DNA from: Halorhabdus salina
GTDB taxonomy: Archaea > Halobacteriota > Halobacteria > Halobacteriales > Haloarculaceae
Reading direction: 5' to 3'
NCBI RefSeq assembly: GCF_013839425.1
Contig: NZ_JACDNP010000006.1
Coordinates: 62,001 to 126,000, forward strand
Length of the DNA: 64,000 nt
Shown here piece after piece: positions 35,375 through 44,984 of the stretch. The notes below the pieces were generated by a model. That model worked only from the letters and a program-made list of their open reading frames with translations, searched no databases and was not told where the DNA came from. The translations under genes and the position numbers were made by a program. Each line of letters starts with the position of its first letter. The first letter of the stretch is position 1.

Positions 35375-36409
35375 ATGGATCCGTCGGTCTGTGTGATCGG
35401 CGGCGGGATCGCTGGGGCAGGGGCGGCACTCGCGCTTCCCAATACCGCCGACGTGACCGTCTTCGAATCGCGTTCAGTGGGTGGCCGGCTCGCCAGTCGT
35501 CGCCGCGAGGGATGTATCTACGACGTGGGGACCGACCACGTGCTCCTGGCCGATGCGGACCTTCGGGACCTGGTCACTGACGCTGCCGGTGACACCCTCG
35601 TCGAGATCGATCGGCCCGTCAAGCAGTTCGACGCGGACGGGACGATCAGCGAACGACCCGAGGAGTTTCCCCGCTTCAGCGGCCGGGACGGGATCGACAG
35701 TCTCGTCCGGTCGTTGCTCGATATCAGCGGCGCGCGCGTCGAGGAAGGGGCGACAGTGACGACGCTCGATCGTCGGGGCGGGCAGTGGGTCGTGACCGTC
35801 GCCGGCGAACGACGCGCCTTCGATGCGGTGGTACTCGCTGTCCCGGCCGCCGCCGCAGTCGTGCTGTTCGAGGGGGCTGACTGGGACGCTGCCGTCCGGG
35901 GCGAGCTCGCCCGAGCAGCCGACGACATTGCCCATCGGACGATCGACGTCGTGGCTCTGCACTATCCGTTCGCCTTCGAGGCCGAGTACTACGGACTCGT
36001 CAGTATCGAACGCGCCAGCGACGTCGTCTGGATGGGACGCGAGCAGTGCAAACCCGGTCACGTCCCCGACGGTGAATCCGTCCTGACGCTTCAACTGGGG
36101 TCGCTGTGGTCTGCGGCCAACGCCAACGCAACGGCCCGAGAGACGGCGATCGAGTCGGCCCACTACGTCGCGCGCCTCGTCGGTGACGACCGCCTCCGTG
36201 AACCCGATTGGTGGGATCACCACCGGTGGGGACGGGGCGTGCCGACGGCCGGGCTGGACGCTGCACTGCACAACCGAACGCTCGACGCTGCTCTCGCGAT
36301 CGCCGGTGACTGGGTGGCTGGCGTCGGGCAGGCCCACGCTGCCCTGGCGAGCGGGCTCCGGGCCGGTCGCCAGCTCGCGGATCGGCTTGGGTGTGAACCC
36401 AACGCGTAA
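35375..36409 (+). CDS. FAD-dependent amine-oxidase-like oxidoreductase (renalase-like)
   Basis: A 344-residue flavoprotein. The N-terminus has the FAD dinucleotide fold CVIGGGIAGAGAALAL, a Glu at the end of the second strand (DVTVFESRSVGGRLASRR), and the GG-doublet region VGGRLASRR typical of amine-oxidase/renalase flavoproteins. The C-terminal FAD motif is ALAIAGDWVAGVGQAHAALA. Renalase-like proteins oxidise aberrant dihydro-NAD(P)H isomers; whether this one does is unknown. Start at 35375 is set by the TATA position. Confidence 0.85.
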   Translation: MDPSVCVIGGGIAGAGAALALPNTADVTVFESRSVGGRLASRRREGCIYDVGTDHVLLADADLRDLVTDAAGDTLVEIDRPVKQFDADGTISERPEEFPRFSGRDGIDSLVRSLLDISGARVEEGATVTTLDRRGGQWVVTVAGERRAFDAVVLAVPAAAAVVLFEGADWDAAVRGELARAADDIAHRTIDVVALHYPFAFEAEYYGLVSIERASDVVWMGREQCKPGHVPDGESVLTLQLGSLWSAANANATARETAIESAHYVARLVGDDRLREPDWWDHHRWGRGVPTAGLDAALHNRTLDAALAIAGDWVAGVGQAHAALASGLRAGRQLADRLGCEPNA

Positions 36410-36445
36410 CGGGAGGGTTTTGTCCCTCGATCGGATAGCGACCGT

Positions 36446-37024
36446 ATGACTCTCCGTGCGGGTGTCCTCGCTGTCCAGGGCGACGTCAGCGAACACGCCG
36501 AGGCCGTCAAATCGGCCGCTGAGACCCACGGTGAGGGCGTCGACGTGGTCGAGATTCGGGAAGCAGGACTCGTCCCGGAGTGTGACGTCCTCTTATTGCC
36601 CGGTGGTGAATCGACGACGATCTCGCGGCTGATCCACCGTGAGGGGATCGCCCCGGAGATCCGCGAGCACGTGGCTGCGGACAACCCGGTTCTCGCCACC
36701 TGCGCTGGCTTGATCGTCGCCGCCCGCGATGCCGGCGACGAGCGCGTCGACACGCTCGACCTGCTCGATATCACCGTCGAGCGCAACGCCTTTGGTCGCC
36801 AGAAAGACAGCTTCGAAGCGCCACTGTCGGTCGACGGGCTGGACGACCCCTTCCAGGCGGTGTTCATTCGTGCGCCGGTCATCAGTTCGGTCGGTGACGC
36901 TGACGTCCTCGCCACCTGGGAGGACCGACCCGTGGCAGTCAAGGACGGGCCGGTCGTCGGAACCTCGTTCCATCCGGAACTGACCGGTGATCATCGGATT
37001 CACGATCTCGCCTTTTTCGAGTAG
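36446..37024 (+). CDS. pdxT: Pyridoxal 5'-phosphate synthase, glutaminase subunit
   Basis: A 192-residue class I amidotransferase delivering ammonia to PdxS for one-step vitamin B6 synthesis. AGVLAVQGDVSEHAEA at the start and LLPGGESTTISRL match PdxT. The triad is Cys86 (LATCAGLI), His176 and Glu178 (FHPEL). The segment RNAFGRQKDSFEAPL is the subunit-interface signature. pdxS is not in this window. 36 nt after the FAD oxidoreductase, same direction. Confidence 0.95.
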   Translation: MTLRAGVLAVQGDVSEHAEAVKSAAETHGEGVDVVEIREAGLVPECDVLLLPGGESTTISRLIHREGIAPEIREHVAADNPVLATCAGLIVAARDAGDERVDTLDLLDITVERNAFGRQKDSFEAPLSVDGLDDPFQAVFIRAPVISSVGDADVLATWEDRPVAVKDGPVVGTSFHPELTGDHRIHDLAFFE

Positions 37025-37139
37025 CGCCAGGACGGCCGCAGTACTGACGCGTTCGGACATTGTCCCTCAAAACAGCCGGTGGGTGACGCAGCCGAGCTCC
37101 TTCAGATTTTACCGCTTCAGAAAACACAGTTCGCCCAAT

Positions 37140-37180
37140 CATAAAAATATTTTCGCCTATTCCCGGCTGACGGGAGAATA
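37140..37180 (+). promoter_or_regulatory. cydAB promoter with a candidate operator over the transcript start
   Basis: An AT block (AATAAAAATATTTTC, about 37140-37154) acts as TATA box. Just downstream, TATTCCCG (37158-37165) and CGGGAGAATA (37171-37180) form an imperfect inverted repeat around GCTGA, right where transcription should begin (about 37171). A repressor or oxygen/redox regulator binding there would control the oxidase. The leader to the ATG at 37223 would be about 50 nt. Confidence 0.45.
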
Positions 37181-37222
37181 CCGCCGGCTTATCGGTTCGG
37201 TAGTTCAAACGCGGCCCAACGG

Positions 37223-38701
37223 ATGGAACCACCCAGTCAGCTATTCGATGTCGCGTTTGGGGCCGGGGCACCACTGGACGGGACGGCACTGTTCTTACCG
37301 GCAGAGTTCGCCAGCCGGGTCCAGTTCGGCTGGACGATCAGTGTCCACATTCTCTTTGCTGCCCTGTCGATCGGGCTTGCCCCGTTCATCGTCTACTTCA
37401 CGTGGAAAGCAATCAGGACCGATAGGGACCGCTACGAACGGTTGCGCTCCTTTTGGCTGAAGGTCTTTGCCGTCGGGTTCGTCATGGGAACTGTCACCGG
37501 AATCCCGATGAGCTTCCAGTTCGGGACGAACTTCCCGCAGTTCTCGGCGGTCGCCGGCGAGTTGATCGGCGGACCCTTAGCCTTCGAGGCCAAGATGGCG
37601 TTCTTCTTAGAAGCCGTCTTCCTCGGCGTGTTGCTCTTTGGCCGCGAACGGGTTAGCGACCGGACCTATTTCCTCTCGTCAGTCCTGACTGGCTTTGGCG
37701 CGTGGCTCTCTGGTTTCTGGATTCTGGTCGTCAACGCCTGGATGCAGACGCCCCAGGGCTACGAGATGATCACGCGCAACGGGATGGAGGTCGCACAACT
37801 GACCGATCCGATCGCCGCGTTCTTCACGCCACGGATGACCTGGATGTACGTCCACATGATCAACGCGTCGGTGATCGCCGTGGCGCTGCTGGTCGCGGGC
37901 GTCGCCGCCTACATCATCTGGAAGAAGCGCGATGCGAAAGCCTGGCAGACGGCCTTGAAGATCGCCGTCCTGATCCTGATCGTCGCCGCGCCGCTGCAGG
38001 CCGTCCACGGTGATGCCTACGGCCGCCACGTCGAGGACACCCAGCCTCAGAAATTCGCCGCCATGGAGGGGCACTACGAGACGGGAACAGCCGATCTGCA
38101 CCTCTTCGCGATCCCGACGAGTACCGACGCAATCATGGATCCCAGCGAGGAGAACCTCTTTGCGATCAGTCTCCCCCGCGTCGGGTCGTTCCTTGCAAGC
38201 GGTGGTGACTTCGACGCGGTCGTGAAAGGCCTCGACGAGTACGAACAAAATCCCCCAGTCCCGCTCGTATTCTGGTCGTTCCGGTTCATGGTCGGGCTGG
38301 GATTCCTGTTCATCGGGCTGGCCTTCTGGGGCGGCTATCTCATTTACCGTGACCGACTGTCCGACAGCAGCCTGTATCTAAAACTGATGATCGCCGCGTC
38401 GCCGCTGGGATACGCTGCCCTGCTCACGGGGTGGTACGTCACGGAGATCGGTCGCCAGCCGTGGGTGATCCAAGACGTCCTCAAGACGAGCGAGGCCGTC
38501 TCCTCGACGCTTTCCTCCACGGAAGCTACAGCGAGCCTGGTCGCGTTCGTGGTGATCTACATCGGCCTGGTCCTGGCCGCGCTGTACACCCTCCGGTGGC
38601 TGATCGAGGGCGAACTCCGGGAACTAGGCGTCGAGGAGTCGCCAAACGATCACTGGTACGGTCCGATTCCGGAGCTTCCGGGGGTGGGAAACGATGAGTA
38701 A
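37223..38701 (+). CDS. cydA: Cytochrome bd-type oxidase subunit I
   Basis: A 492-residue membrane subunit that oxidises quinol and reduces O2 to water. Helix 1 carries the haem ligand His in FGWTISVHILFAALS. FGTNFPQFSAVAGELIGGPL and YVHMINASVIAVALLVAGVA are conserved helices. The Q-loop region is short, followed by the signature GRQPWVIQDVLKTSEAVS. bd oxidases have high O2 affinity and do not pump protons, suiting low oxygen or stress. Stop overlaps cydB start by 8 nt. A possible operator lies upstream. Confidence 0.95.
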   Translation: MEPPSQLFDVAFGAGAPLDGTALFLPAEFASRVQFGWTISVHILFAALSIGLAPFIVYFTWKAIRTDRDRYERLRSFWLKVFAVGFVMGTVTGIPMSFQFGTNFPQFSAVAGELIGGPLAFEAKMAFFLEAVFLGVLLFGRERVSDRTYFLSSVLTGFGAWLSGFWILVVNAWMQTPQGYEMITRNGMEVAQLTDPIAAFFTPRMTWMYVHMINASVIAVALLVAGVAAYIIWKKRDAKAWQTALKIAVLILIVAAPLQAVHGDAYGRHVEDTQPQKFAAMEGHYETGTADLHLFAIPTSTDAIMDPSEENLFAISLPRVGSFLASGGDFDAVVKGLDEYEQNPPVPLVFWSFRFMVGLGFLFIGLAFWGGYLIYRDRLSDSSLYLKLMIAASPLGYAALLTGWYVTEIGRQPWVIQDVLKTSEAVSSTLSSTEATASLVAFVVIYIGLVLAALYTLRWLIEGELRELGVEESPNDHWYGPIPELPGVGNDE

Positions 38702-39710
38702 GCCGTTAGTGATCCCGGTCGATCAGTATCTCCATCCGTCGTTGCCCGACGTTTGGTTCGGGGTGGTCATGTTCGCCCTGGCGATGTATGTCGTGCTGGA
38801 CGGCTTCGACTTCGGCATTGGTATGCTGTATGCGACCCGCGAGGACGACCACGATCGGGAGACGCTCCTGGCGGCGTTCGGGCCGATCTGGGACGCCAAC
38901 GAGGTGTGGCTGATCGCTTTCGGAACGATGACGCTCGCCGCCTTCCCGGACGTCTACTCGCGGCTGCTGGCCGACAACTACCTGATCGCACTCGGCTTCG
39001 TCCTCGCGCTGCTGTTCCGTGGCGTCGGTCCGGAATTGCGCGAACAGCGCGAGGACGAGCAGTGGCAGCGGGCCTGTGACTGGTCGTTCGTCGGCGGGAG
39101 TATCCTCGCGCCGTTCCTGTTCGGCGTCCTGGCCGGCTCGTGGGTGTTCAGTGTGGGCGCGATCTCACTGCCCGCGATCCTGACCGGCGTCGGCCTGGTG
39201 GCCGTCTCGGCGGCTACCGGTGCGGCGTTCCTGGCAGCCAAGACCGGGCCTGCACTCGCCGAGGAGATGCGCGATCTCGGCATTGTCGCGACGCTCGCGT
39301 ACCTGGGCGGCGTGGTCGTCCTGCTGGCAGTCGTGATCTGGACCGACGCTGGCGGGGCCGCGAGTACGATCCTCTCGGTTCCCGGGGTCGCCATCGTCGG
39401 GCTCTCGGTCGTTGCGGGTGTCGCCGGGATCGTCCTCGCGCTCCGGGATCGCTACAGGGCGTGGCTCGGGTTCGCACTCGCCCTGCCGGTACTGTTGAGT
39501 TTGCTCGTCGCCCTCCTGCTGTACCCGGAAATCTATCCCGCGACGGCCTCGGGGACGGCGCTGACCGTCGAGATGGCCGTGGTCTCGCCGCTCGCGTTGA
39601 ACCTCACCACGATCCTCGGGTTCCCGGTACTGCTGGTCGTCCTGTGGTACTTCAAGTTCCTTTATAGCGTGTTCAGCGGGCCGATAGAGAGTGAGGGATA
39701 CGGCGCGTAG
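38694..39710 (+). CDS. cydB: Cytochrome bd-type oxidase subunit II
   Basis: A 338-residue membrane subunit with about eight helices. YVVLDGFDFGIGMLYA near the N-terminus and GPIWDANEVWLIAFGTMTLA are CydB hallmarks, followed by LALLFRGVGPELREQREDEQ. It forms the heterodimer with CydA. The ATG overlaps cydA by 8 nt, giving translational coupling. No CydX-like small subunit or cydCD genes are seen next to it; the gap to the potassium transporter is 78 nt. Confidence 0.94.
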   Translation: MSKPLVIPVDQYLHPSLPDVWFGVVMFALAMYVVLDGFDFGIGMLYATREDDHDRETLLAAFGPIWDANEVWLIAFGTMTLAAFPDVYSRLLADNYLIALGFVLALLFRGVGPELREQREDEQWQRACDWSFVGGSILAPFLFGVLAGSWVFSVGAISLPAILTGVGLVAVSAATGAAFLAAKTGPALAEEMRDLGIVATLAYLGGVVVLLAVVIWTDAGGAASTILSVPGVAIVGLSVVAGVAGIVLALRDRYRAWLGFALALPVLLSLLVALLLYPEIYPATASGTALTVEMAVVSPLALNLTTILGFPVLLVVLWYFKFLYSVFSGPIESEGYGA

Positions 39711-39788
39711 CCGGGTGGCCGTCGCAGTCGCCGAATCCCCGGGGCCGAAACGGCCATTTGTCCCCCGCCCGACGGTGTCGAACGTCCG

Positions 39789-41339
39789 ATGGTACGCGCG
39801 AGGATGGGCACGTACGTCGACTACCGGGTGAGCCTCGCCTACGTCGGGACAGTGCTGAAGTACATCGGCGTGACGCCGCTGTTCCCGCTCGTCCTATCGC
39901 TGTATTACGGCGAGGACCCACTCCCGTTCCTCGTCGCGAGTGTCGTCATGGTGTTGGGCGGCCGGGTGCTCGAAGCGGTCGACTCCGGGGACGATCTCGG
40001 CAACCGGGAGGCGTTCCTGCTCGTGAGTCTCGCGTGGCTCGTCGTGCCACTGGCGGGGACGATCCCGTATCTCGTCGCGGGGACGGGTACCGTCGCGGGT
40101 CCCGTCAATGCCCTCTTCGAGAGCATGAGTGGGTTCACCACGACCGGCGCGACCGTCCTGGGGGATATCTCGGTCGACCGGCACGGCCACGCGATGATGC
40201 TCTGGCGCCAGCTCACCCAGTGGCTCGGTGGGATGGGCATCCTCGTGTTGATGGTCGCGATCCTCCCCGAACTCTCGGTCGGCGGCGCGCAGGTCATCGA
40301 CCAGGAGGCTCCTGGGCTGTCCTTAGAGAAGCTGACGCCCCGGATCCAGGTGACAGCGCGCGTCCTCTGGGCCATCTACGCCGGGTTCACCGTCCTCGCG
40401 GCGGTGGTCTACTACGCACTCAACGTCGCCGGAATCGCGCAGAACATGGGGCTGTACAACGCCGTCGCCCACGCGCTGACGACGCTGCCCACAGGCGGCT
40501 TCTCGCCGGAAGCCCGGAGCATGAAGGCGTTTGTCCCCGCCGTCCAGTGGGTCGTGATGCCGTTCATGTTGATCGCCGGGACCAACTTCGCGCTGTTCTG
40601 GTACGTCCTCCGGGGCGATCCCCGAGAGCTGATCGACAACACCGAGTTCCGGTCGTACTTGCTCGCCGTCGCTGGGGTAGGGGCAGTCCTCTCGGCACTG
40701 TTGTTCGCCGGTGTCGGCCTGGCCGGGACGCCCGCGAACGTCGGCACGATCGTCGGGAACACCGAGAACGCCCTCCGGCAGGGGCTGTTCCAGGCGATCG
40801 CGATCGTGACGACGACCGGGTACGCGAGTATGGACGTCAATACCTGGGATCCCGTCGCCCAGACGATTCTGCTGTTCGCGTACTTCCTCGGTGGGTCGGC
40901 GGGCTCGGCCGCCGGCTCGATCAAGATCGTCCGGTGGGTGCTCGTCACGAAGGGCATCGACCGCTCGCTGTTCACGTCGATTCACCCTGACGCAGTGCGG
41001 CCGATCCGGCTGGGCAAGGAGATCGTCGACAACGAGACCGTCCGGGACGTCTTCGCGTTCGTCGCGCTCTTTCTCGTGATCTTCGTCGTCTCGACGGTCC
41101 TGCTGTACCTCGATAGTCTCCGGACGCCCGAGGTAACGCTATCCGGGCTGGACGCGATGAGTGTCGCCATCGCCACGCTTGGCAACGTCGGCCCTGGCTT
41201 TGGCGTCGTCGGGCCGATGGATAGCTTCCTGCCGTTTTCCGACCTCGGGAAGCTCTACATGACATTCCTGATGTGGATCGGCCGCCTGGAGGTGCTCTCG
41301 GTGCTGGTGATCTTCACGCCGACGTTCTGGCGGGGATGA
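39789..41339 (+). CDS. TrkH-family potassium uptake protein
   Basis: A 516-residue K+ transporter with four M-P-M repeats. Selectivity-filter regions are visible: MSGFTTTGATVL (first pore loop), HALTTLPTGGFSPEARS (second), IAIVTTTGYASMDVNTWD (third) and IATLGNVGPGFGVVGPM (fourth). Gly residues in each filter are conserved. TrkH works with a TrkA RCK subunit, not encoded next to it here. An alternative start at Met6 (39807) is equally plausible. Confidence 0.93.
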   Translation: MVRARMGTYVDYRVSLAYVGTVLKYIGVTPLFPLVLSLYYGEDPLPFLVASVVMVLGGRVLEAVDSGDDLGNREAFLLVSLAWLVVPLAGTIPYLVAGTGTVAGPVNALFESMSGFTTTGATVLGDISVDRHGHAMMLWRQLTQWLGGMGILVLMVAILPELSVGGAQVIDQEAPGLSLEKLTPRIQVTARVLWAIYAGFTVLAAVVYYALNVAGIAQNMGLYNAVAHALTTLPTGGFSPEARSMKAFVPAVQWVVMPFMLIAGTNFALFWYVLRGDPRELIDNTEFRSYLLAVAGVGAVLSALLFAGVGLAGTPANVGTIVGNTENALRQGLFQAIAIVTTTGYASMDVNTWDPVAQTILLFAYFLGGSAGSAAGSIKIVRWVLVTKGIDRSLFTSIHPDAVRPIRLGKEIVDNETVRDVFAFVALFLVIFVVSTVLLYLDSLRTPEVTLSGLDAMSVAIATLGNVGPGFGVVGPMDSFLPFSDLGKLYMTFLMWIGRLEVLSVLVIFTPTFWRG

Positions 41340-41400
41340 CCCGGGAGTGACCGCACTTTGCTTCGACGCGCTTAGGGGCCGGCCCCGCGTGGACTCGGGC

Positions 41401-41691
41401 ATGACCGACGACGCAATCCTCGATGAACTGTTCGCCGTCATCGAGGACCGCAAGGAGAAGTTGCCCGAGGATTCCTACACAGCCGACCTGTTCACCCACG
41501 AGAAGGGCGAGAACGCCGTTCTGGAGAAACTCGGCGAGGAATCGACGGAGTTGCTACTGGCGGCCAAGGACGACGATCGCGAGGAGATCGCCCACGAGAG
41601 CGCCGATATCGTCTATCATCTGCTGGTCCTGCTTGCGATGAACGATATGGATCTGAGCGATTTGCGGGCGGAGTTGCGCGAGCGACGGTAG
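41401..41691 (+). CDS. hisE: Phosphoribosyl-ATP pyrophosphohydrolase
   Basis: A 96-residue MazG-like all-alpha enzyme for the second step of histidine synthesis (PR-ATP to PR-AMP). Metal-binding acidic residues appear in EKLGEESTELLLAAKDDDRE and HESADIVYHLLVLLAMNDMD; the N-terminus DELFAVIEDRKEKLPEDSYT is typical HisE. The ATG at 41401 is chosen because it begins the family sequence. Other his genes are elsewhere. Confidence 0.95.
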   Translation: MTDDAILDELFAVIEDRKEKLPEDSYTADLFTHEKGENAVLEKLGEESTELLLAAKDDDREEIAHESADIVYHLLVLLAMNDMDLSDLRAELRERR

Positions 41692-41782
41692 CGAGGTCGG
41701 GCGAAGCGAGACCTCAAAATGAATACCGAAGGTGAGGCCTCGAAGAACGCCCTTTTACCCGGTGACAGCCTACCCAGCGTCA

Positions 41783-42751
41783 ATGAGCCATCCATTCGAG
41801 ACTCTGCCGACGACGCCCACGTCGGAGGAACTCATCGACAAAGCCTTCTCGCGGGCCGCCCGGGCGGGCCGGGCCAAACAGGGCCACGAGGCCCAGGAGT
41901 CGATGCTCCAGACGGCGTCGAACATCCTTTCGGACAATTTAGAGAACGTCGTCACGGCCTGGCCGGATTTCGACGATCTGGATCCGTTCTACCGGCAGTT
42001 GGCCGATGCCGAGAGCAGCGTCGACGACTTGCGAAAGCACCTCTCGGAGGTCACCTGGGCCAGCCGGAAAACCGACGACATCCGCGACGAGTACCAGTCT
42101 CGGCTGCGCAACGCCGACACCGACGGGGCCCGGAAACTCCGAAAGCAGGCCTTCGCGCGTCTGGCGGACGTCACCCGCGAAGTGAGCGACGACCTCGCGG
42201 CGCTCGGAGAGGCCCGAAATGCCCTTCGGGTGTTCCCGGACATCCGGCCCGACGAACCGGCGATTGTCGTCGCGGGCTACCCCAACGTCGGAAAATCGTC
42301 GTTCGTGAATCGGGTGACACGGGCCGATAACGAGATCGCTGCCTATCCGTTCACGACGACCCAGATCCACGTCGGCCACCTCGAACGCGATCACATCCGG
42401 TATCAACTGGTGGACACGCCGGGACTCCTCGATCGACCGCCCGAGGAACGCAACGATATCGAGACCCAGGCGATCAGCGCGCTCGAACACCTTGCCGATA
42501 CCGTGCTCGTCCTGGTTGATGCCAGCGGCGAGTGTGGGTTCCCGATCGATGTCCAGCTGGACCTCCGGGACGATGTCGTCGAACGTTTCCAGGACGCTCC
42601 CGTCCTGACGATCGCCAACAAGGCAGACCGATCCCGTGACGTCGAGGCCGACCACTATATGAGCGTCACTGAAGACGACAACGTCGAGGGTGTCCTCGAT
42701 GCGGCGATCGACGCCGTCGGGTACGAGCCTGAACTACCCTTCGAGGAGTGA
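41783..42751 (+). CDS. Nog1-like (Obg/DRG-group) GTPase
   Basis: A 322-residue GTPase. A long helical N-terminal region (1-150, AFSRAARAGRAKQGHEAQES) precedes the G domain: G1 GYPNVGKSS, switch I YPFTTTQIHVGH, G3 DTPGLLDRP, G4 NKAD. This is the archaeal short form of Nog1, the eukaryotic 60S ribosome assembly factor, lacking the long C-terminal extension. Probably acts in large-subunit maturation (inference from family). ATG at 41783. Confidence 0.92.
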   Translation: MSHPFETLPTTPTSEELIDKAFSRAARAGRAKQGHEAQESMLQTASNILSDNLENVVTAWPDFDDLDPFYRQLADAESSVDDLRKHLSEVTWASRKTDDIRDEYQSRLRNADTDGARKLRKQAFARLADVTREVSDDLAALGEARNALRVFPDIRPDEPAIVVAGYPNVGKSSFVNRVTRADNEIAAYPFTTTQIHVGHLERDHIRYQLVDTPGLLDRPPEERNDIETQAISALEHLADTVLVLVDASGECGFPIDVQLDLRDDVVERFQDAPVLTIANKADRSRDVEADHYMSVTEDDNVEGVLDAAIDAVGYEPELPFEE

Positions 42752-42794
42752 TGATCGGGGTGTGACGAGTTCTATTGTTTGTCTGATTGGTTCC

Positions 42795-43541
42795 TTACAC
42801 GGCAGTCGCGTTGTAGATAACTTGCACTGTTGCCGAGACGTCGACCGGTCCGCTCTCGATGGTCGTCGACGTAGCGACGTCCCCGGATTCTGTTGCCATC
42901 ATCGCCTGTTCGACGCGGTAGGGCCGGACGCTTACGTCGTCTGCACTGATCGAAGCTGCGCCTTCGATCGTTAGGTCGGCACTCCCGGCGAGCGTTTCGG
43001 CCTCGCCACGGGCCCGGCCCATCGCGTTCTCTAAGGCCTCCTGGCGGAGTTCGTGCCGGCGCTCCTCGGACAGTGTGAAGGAGACGCCCTGGACGCGATT
43101 GGCCCCGCTGTCGACGACGCCGTCGATTACCTTACCGACCCTGTCTGGATCGTCGAGCGTGATTTGAAAGGTGTGGACGGCTCGATATTCGGTGGTTCGT
43201 TTCGTTTCGGATCGTTCCCGCACCTCGCCGATGTCGTAGTGGACGGTTTCGATATTGTCGTCGCTGATTCCACGCTCGTCGAGCGTCGATCGCAGCGCGG
43301 TGACGTTCTCGGCGACTCGATCCCGGGCGGTCGTGGCGTCCTCGGCCGTCGCCACCACTCCGACACGGAGAAGCGCCTGATCGGGCTGGGCCGAGACCTC
43401 ACCCGACGCGCCGACTTCGATCTGTCGGTCTGGTTGGTCGGTCTGTGCGACTGGCGAGACAGCCGTTGCCACGCCGACCGCCGCCAGGAGCGTCACGGCG
43501 ACGATCGCTACTACGAATACTGATCTGTTCGTGCGCATCAC
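42795..43541 (-). CDS. SIMPL (DUF541) domain exported protein
   Basis: A 248-residue protein with a hydrophobic signal or anchor (VFVVAIVAVTLLAAVGVATA), then a SIMPL domain: RQIEVGASGEVSAQPDQALL, TALRSTLDERGISDDNIETV and ALENAMGRARGEAETLAGSA. Bacterial homologues form periplasmic oligomers linked to stress tolerance. No catalytic residues known. It lies outside the membrane. Head-to-tail with the DUF389 gene (60 nt). Confidence 0.9.
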   Translation of the reverse strand: MMRTNRSVFVVAIVAVTLLAAVGVATAVSPVAQTDQPDRQIEVGASGEVSAQPDQALLRVGVVATAEDATTARDRVAENVTALRSTLDERGISDDNIETVHYDIGEVRERSETKRTTEYRAVHTFQITLDDPDRVGKVIDGVVDSGANRVQGVSFTLSEERRHELRQEALENAMGRARGEAETLAGSADLTIEGAASISADDVSVRPYRVEQAMMATESGDVATSTTIESGPVDVSATVQVIYNATAV

Positions 43542-43601
43542 TACCCCCTTCGACCCGGGTCTAAAAACACCTATCTCAAGCTCAAACGGTCGTTTGAGCT
43601 A

Positions 43602-44912
43602 TCACGCCGTCTCGGTCGTCACGTACCTGACCTCGATGGTGAGATCCGTCGCGACGATGGTGTCCAGGCGCTCGTCGAGTCGATCGACCAGATCGGGGGG
43701 TCGATCGCCGGGGGACACACCGACGGTGATCTCGACGCGCTGTGGCTGCTGGAAGAACAGGCCGCTCGATCGCTCGACCGACACGTCCTGAACAGTCACC
43801 CCGGGGGTCTCGGCGACAACATCGTTGACTCCCTCGTCGATCTGACCGTCCACTGTGGCCCGCGCGTACGTATCGTACGTGACGCCGCCGAGGAACACCG
43901 ACAGGACGGCGATCGCGACAACGAGCGCCAGGACGCGCTTGAGCGTACTCGCGCGGGCGTCGTCCTCACGGAACCAGTGGGTCGGTCGGTACCCCAGGTA
44001 CCACAGCACCGCCAGTGCGGCCAGGTTGATCGAGAGGACGTTCACGAGCGTCAACACGCCCGAGCCGAGGCTGACGGTCGGCAGGCCCCAGGCGATTCCG
44101 ATGCCGACGGTCGCGGCCGGTGGGATCAACGCGACGGCGATCATCACGCCCACGAGGGCGGTCGAGACGCCCGTCGAGAGGCTAACCACGCCCGCGACGC
44201 CAGCACCCAGCGCGACCACCAGCGAGAGGAAGTCCGGCAGCAGTCGTTCACGGATCGCCGGGGTCGCCGTCACGTCGAATCCCGGCGGGATCAAGTAGAG
44301 ATTGCGCACCAGGAATGCGAAGACGGCGGCACTGAGCACCGCCAGCGCGAGGCCGGCGACCTGCAGCCCGACGCCGCGCCGGAACAGCGCCTCGTCGTCG
44401 ACAACGGTCCCGACGCTGGCTGCCATCGCCGGGCCGATCAGCGGTGCGATCACCATCGAGCCGACGATCACTGCCGGCGAGTCGAGCAAGAGCCCAGCGG
44501 TGGCGATCACCGCCGAGACAACTGTCAGGATCGCGTAACTCCAGGTCGCCGGTGCGAGATCGGCGGCCTTGGAGGTGAGTTCCTCGCGAGCGATGCGTTC
44601 CTCGTCGCGTTCCTCGGCGTAGCGGTCCTGTAACTCCTCGAAGCGTCGCGAGATGACCGTGTTTGCCTCGACGACGACGGTGTACGCTTGCTCGTCGATA
44701 CCAGCCTCCCGCAACCGTTCGAGAACGGGTTCGACGGCGTTGGTCGGCAACGGGACGTACGCGACGGCGGTGTACTCCCGCCCGCTGGTCTCGTCGGTGA
44801 GGACGTAATCGACGTCTTCATCGTCCAGAGCGCCCTCGATGGCCTCGCGTTTGCCGGCGGGGATCGTGATCTGGACGAGTCGCACACCCGGCCCGTCGGC
44901 CGGTACGCCCAT
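43602..44912 (-). CDS. DUF389 / TIGR00341 membrane protein
   Basis: A 436-residue protein. The N-terminal 85 residues form an ACT-like soluble domain (VRLVQITIPAGKREAIEGAL, AVAYVPLPTNAVEPVLERLR). Five or six helices follow, with GSMVIAPLIGPAMAASVGTV and ALIPPAATVGIGIAWGLPTV as DUF389 signatures. A 90-residue extracellular or cytoplasmic tail ends the protein. Its transport role is unproven. Full length for the haloarchaeal family. Confidence 0.9.
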   Translation of the reverse strand: MGVPADGPGVRLVQITIPAGKREAIEGALDDEDVDYVLTDETSGREYTAVAYVPLPTNAVEPVLERLREAGIDEQAYTVVVEANTVISRRFEELQDRYAEERDEERIAREELTSKAADLAPATWSYAILTVVSAVIATAGLLLDSPAVIVGSMVIAPLIGPAMAASVGTVVDDEALFRRGVGLQVAGLALAVLSAAVFAFLVRNLYLIPPGFDVTATPAIRERLLPDFLSLVVALGAGVAGVVSLSTGVSTALVGVMIAVALIPPAATVGIGIAWGLPTVSLGSGVLTLVNVLSINLAALAVLWYLGYRPTHWFREDDARASTLKRVLALVVAIAVLSVFLGGVTYDTYARATVDGQIDEGVNDVVAETPGVTVQDVSVERSSGLFFQQPQRVEITVGVSPGDRPPDLVDRLDERLDTIVATDLTIEVRYVTTETA

Positions 44913-44984
44913 ATACCTGTGGTTGCTCGCGCTGTCGAGTCAGCCGCGACGTGTGCCTACGCTTTCACCATCCGGGTGAGGAAC

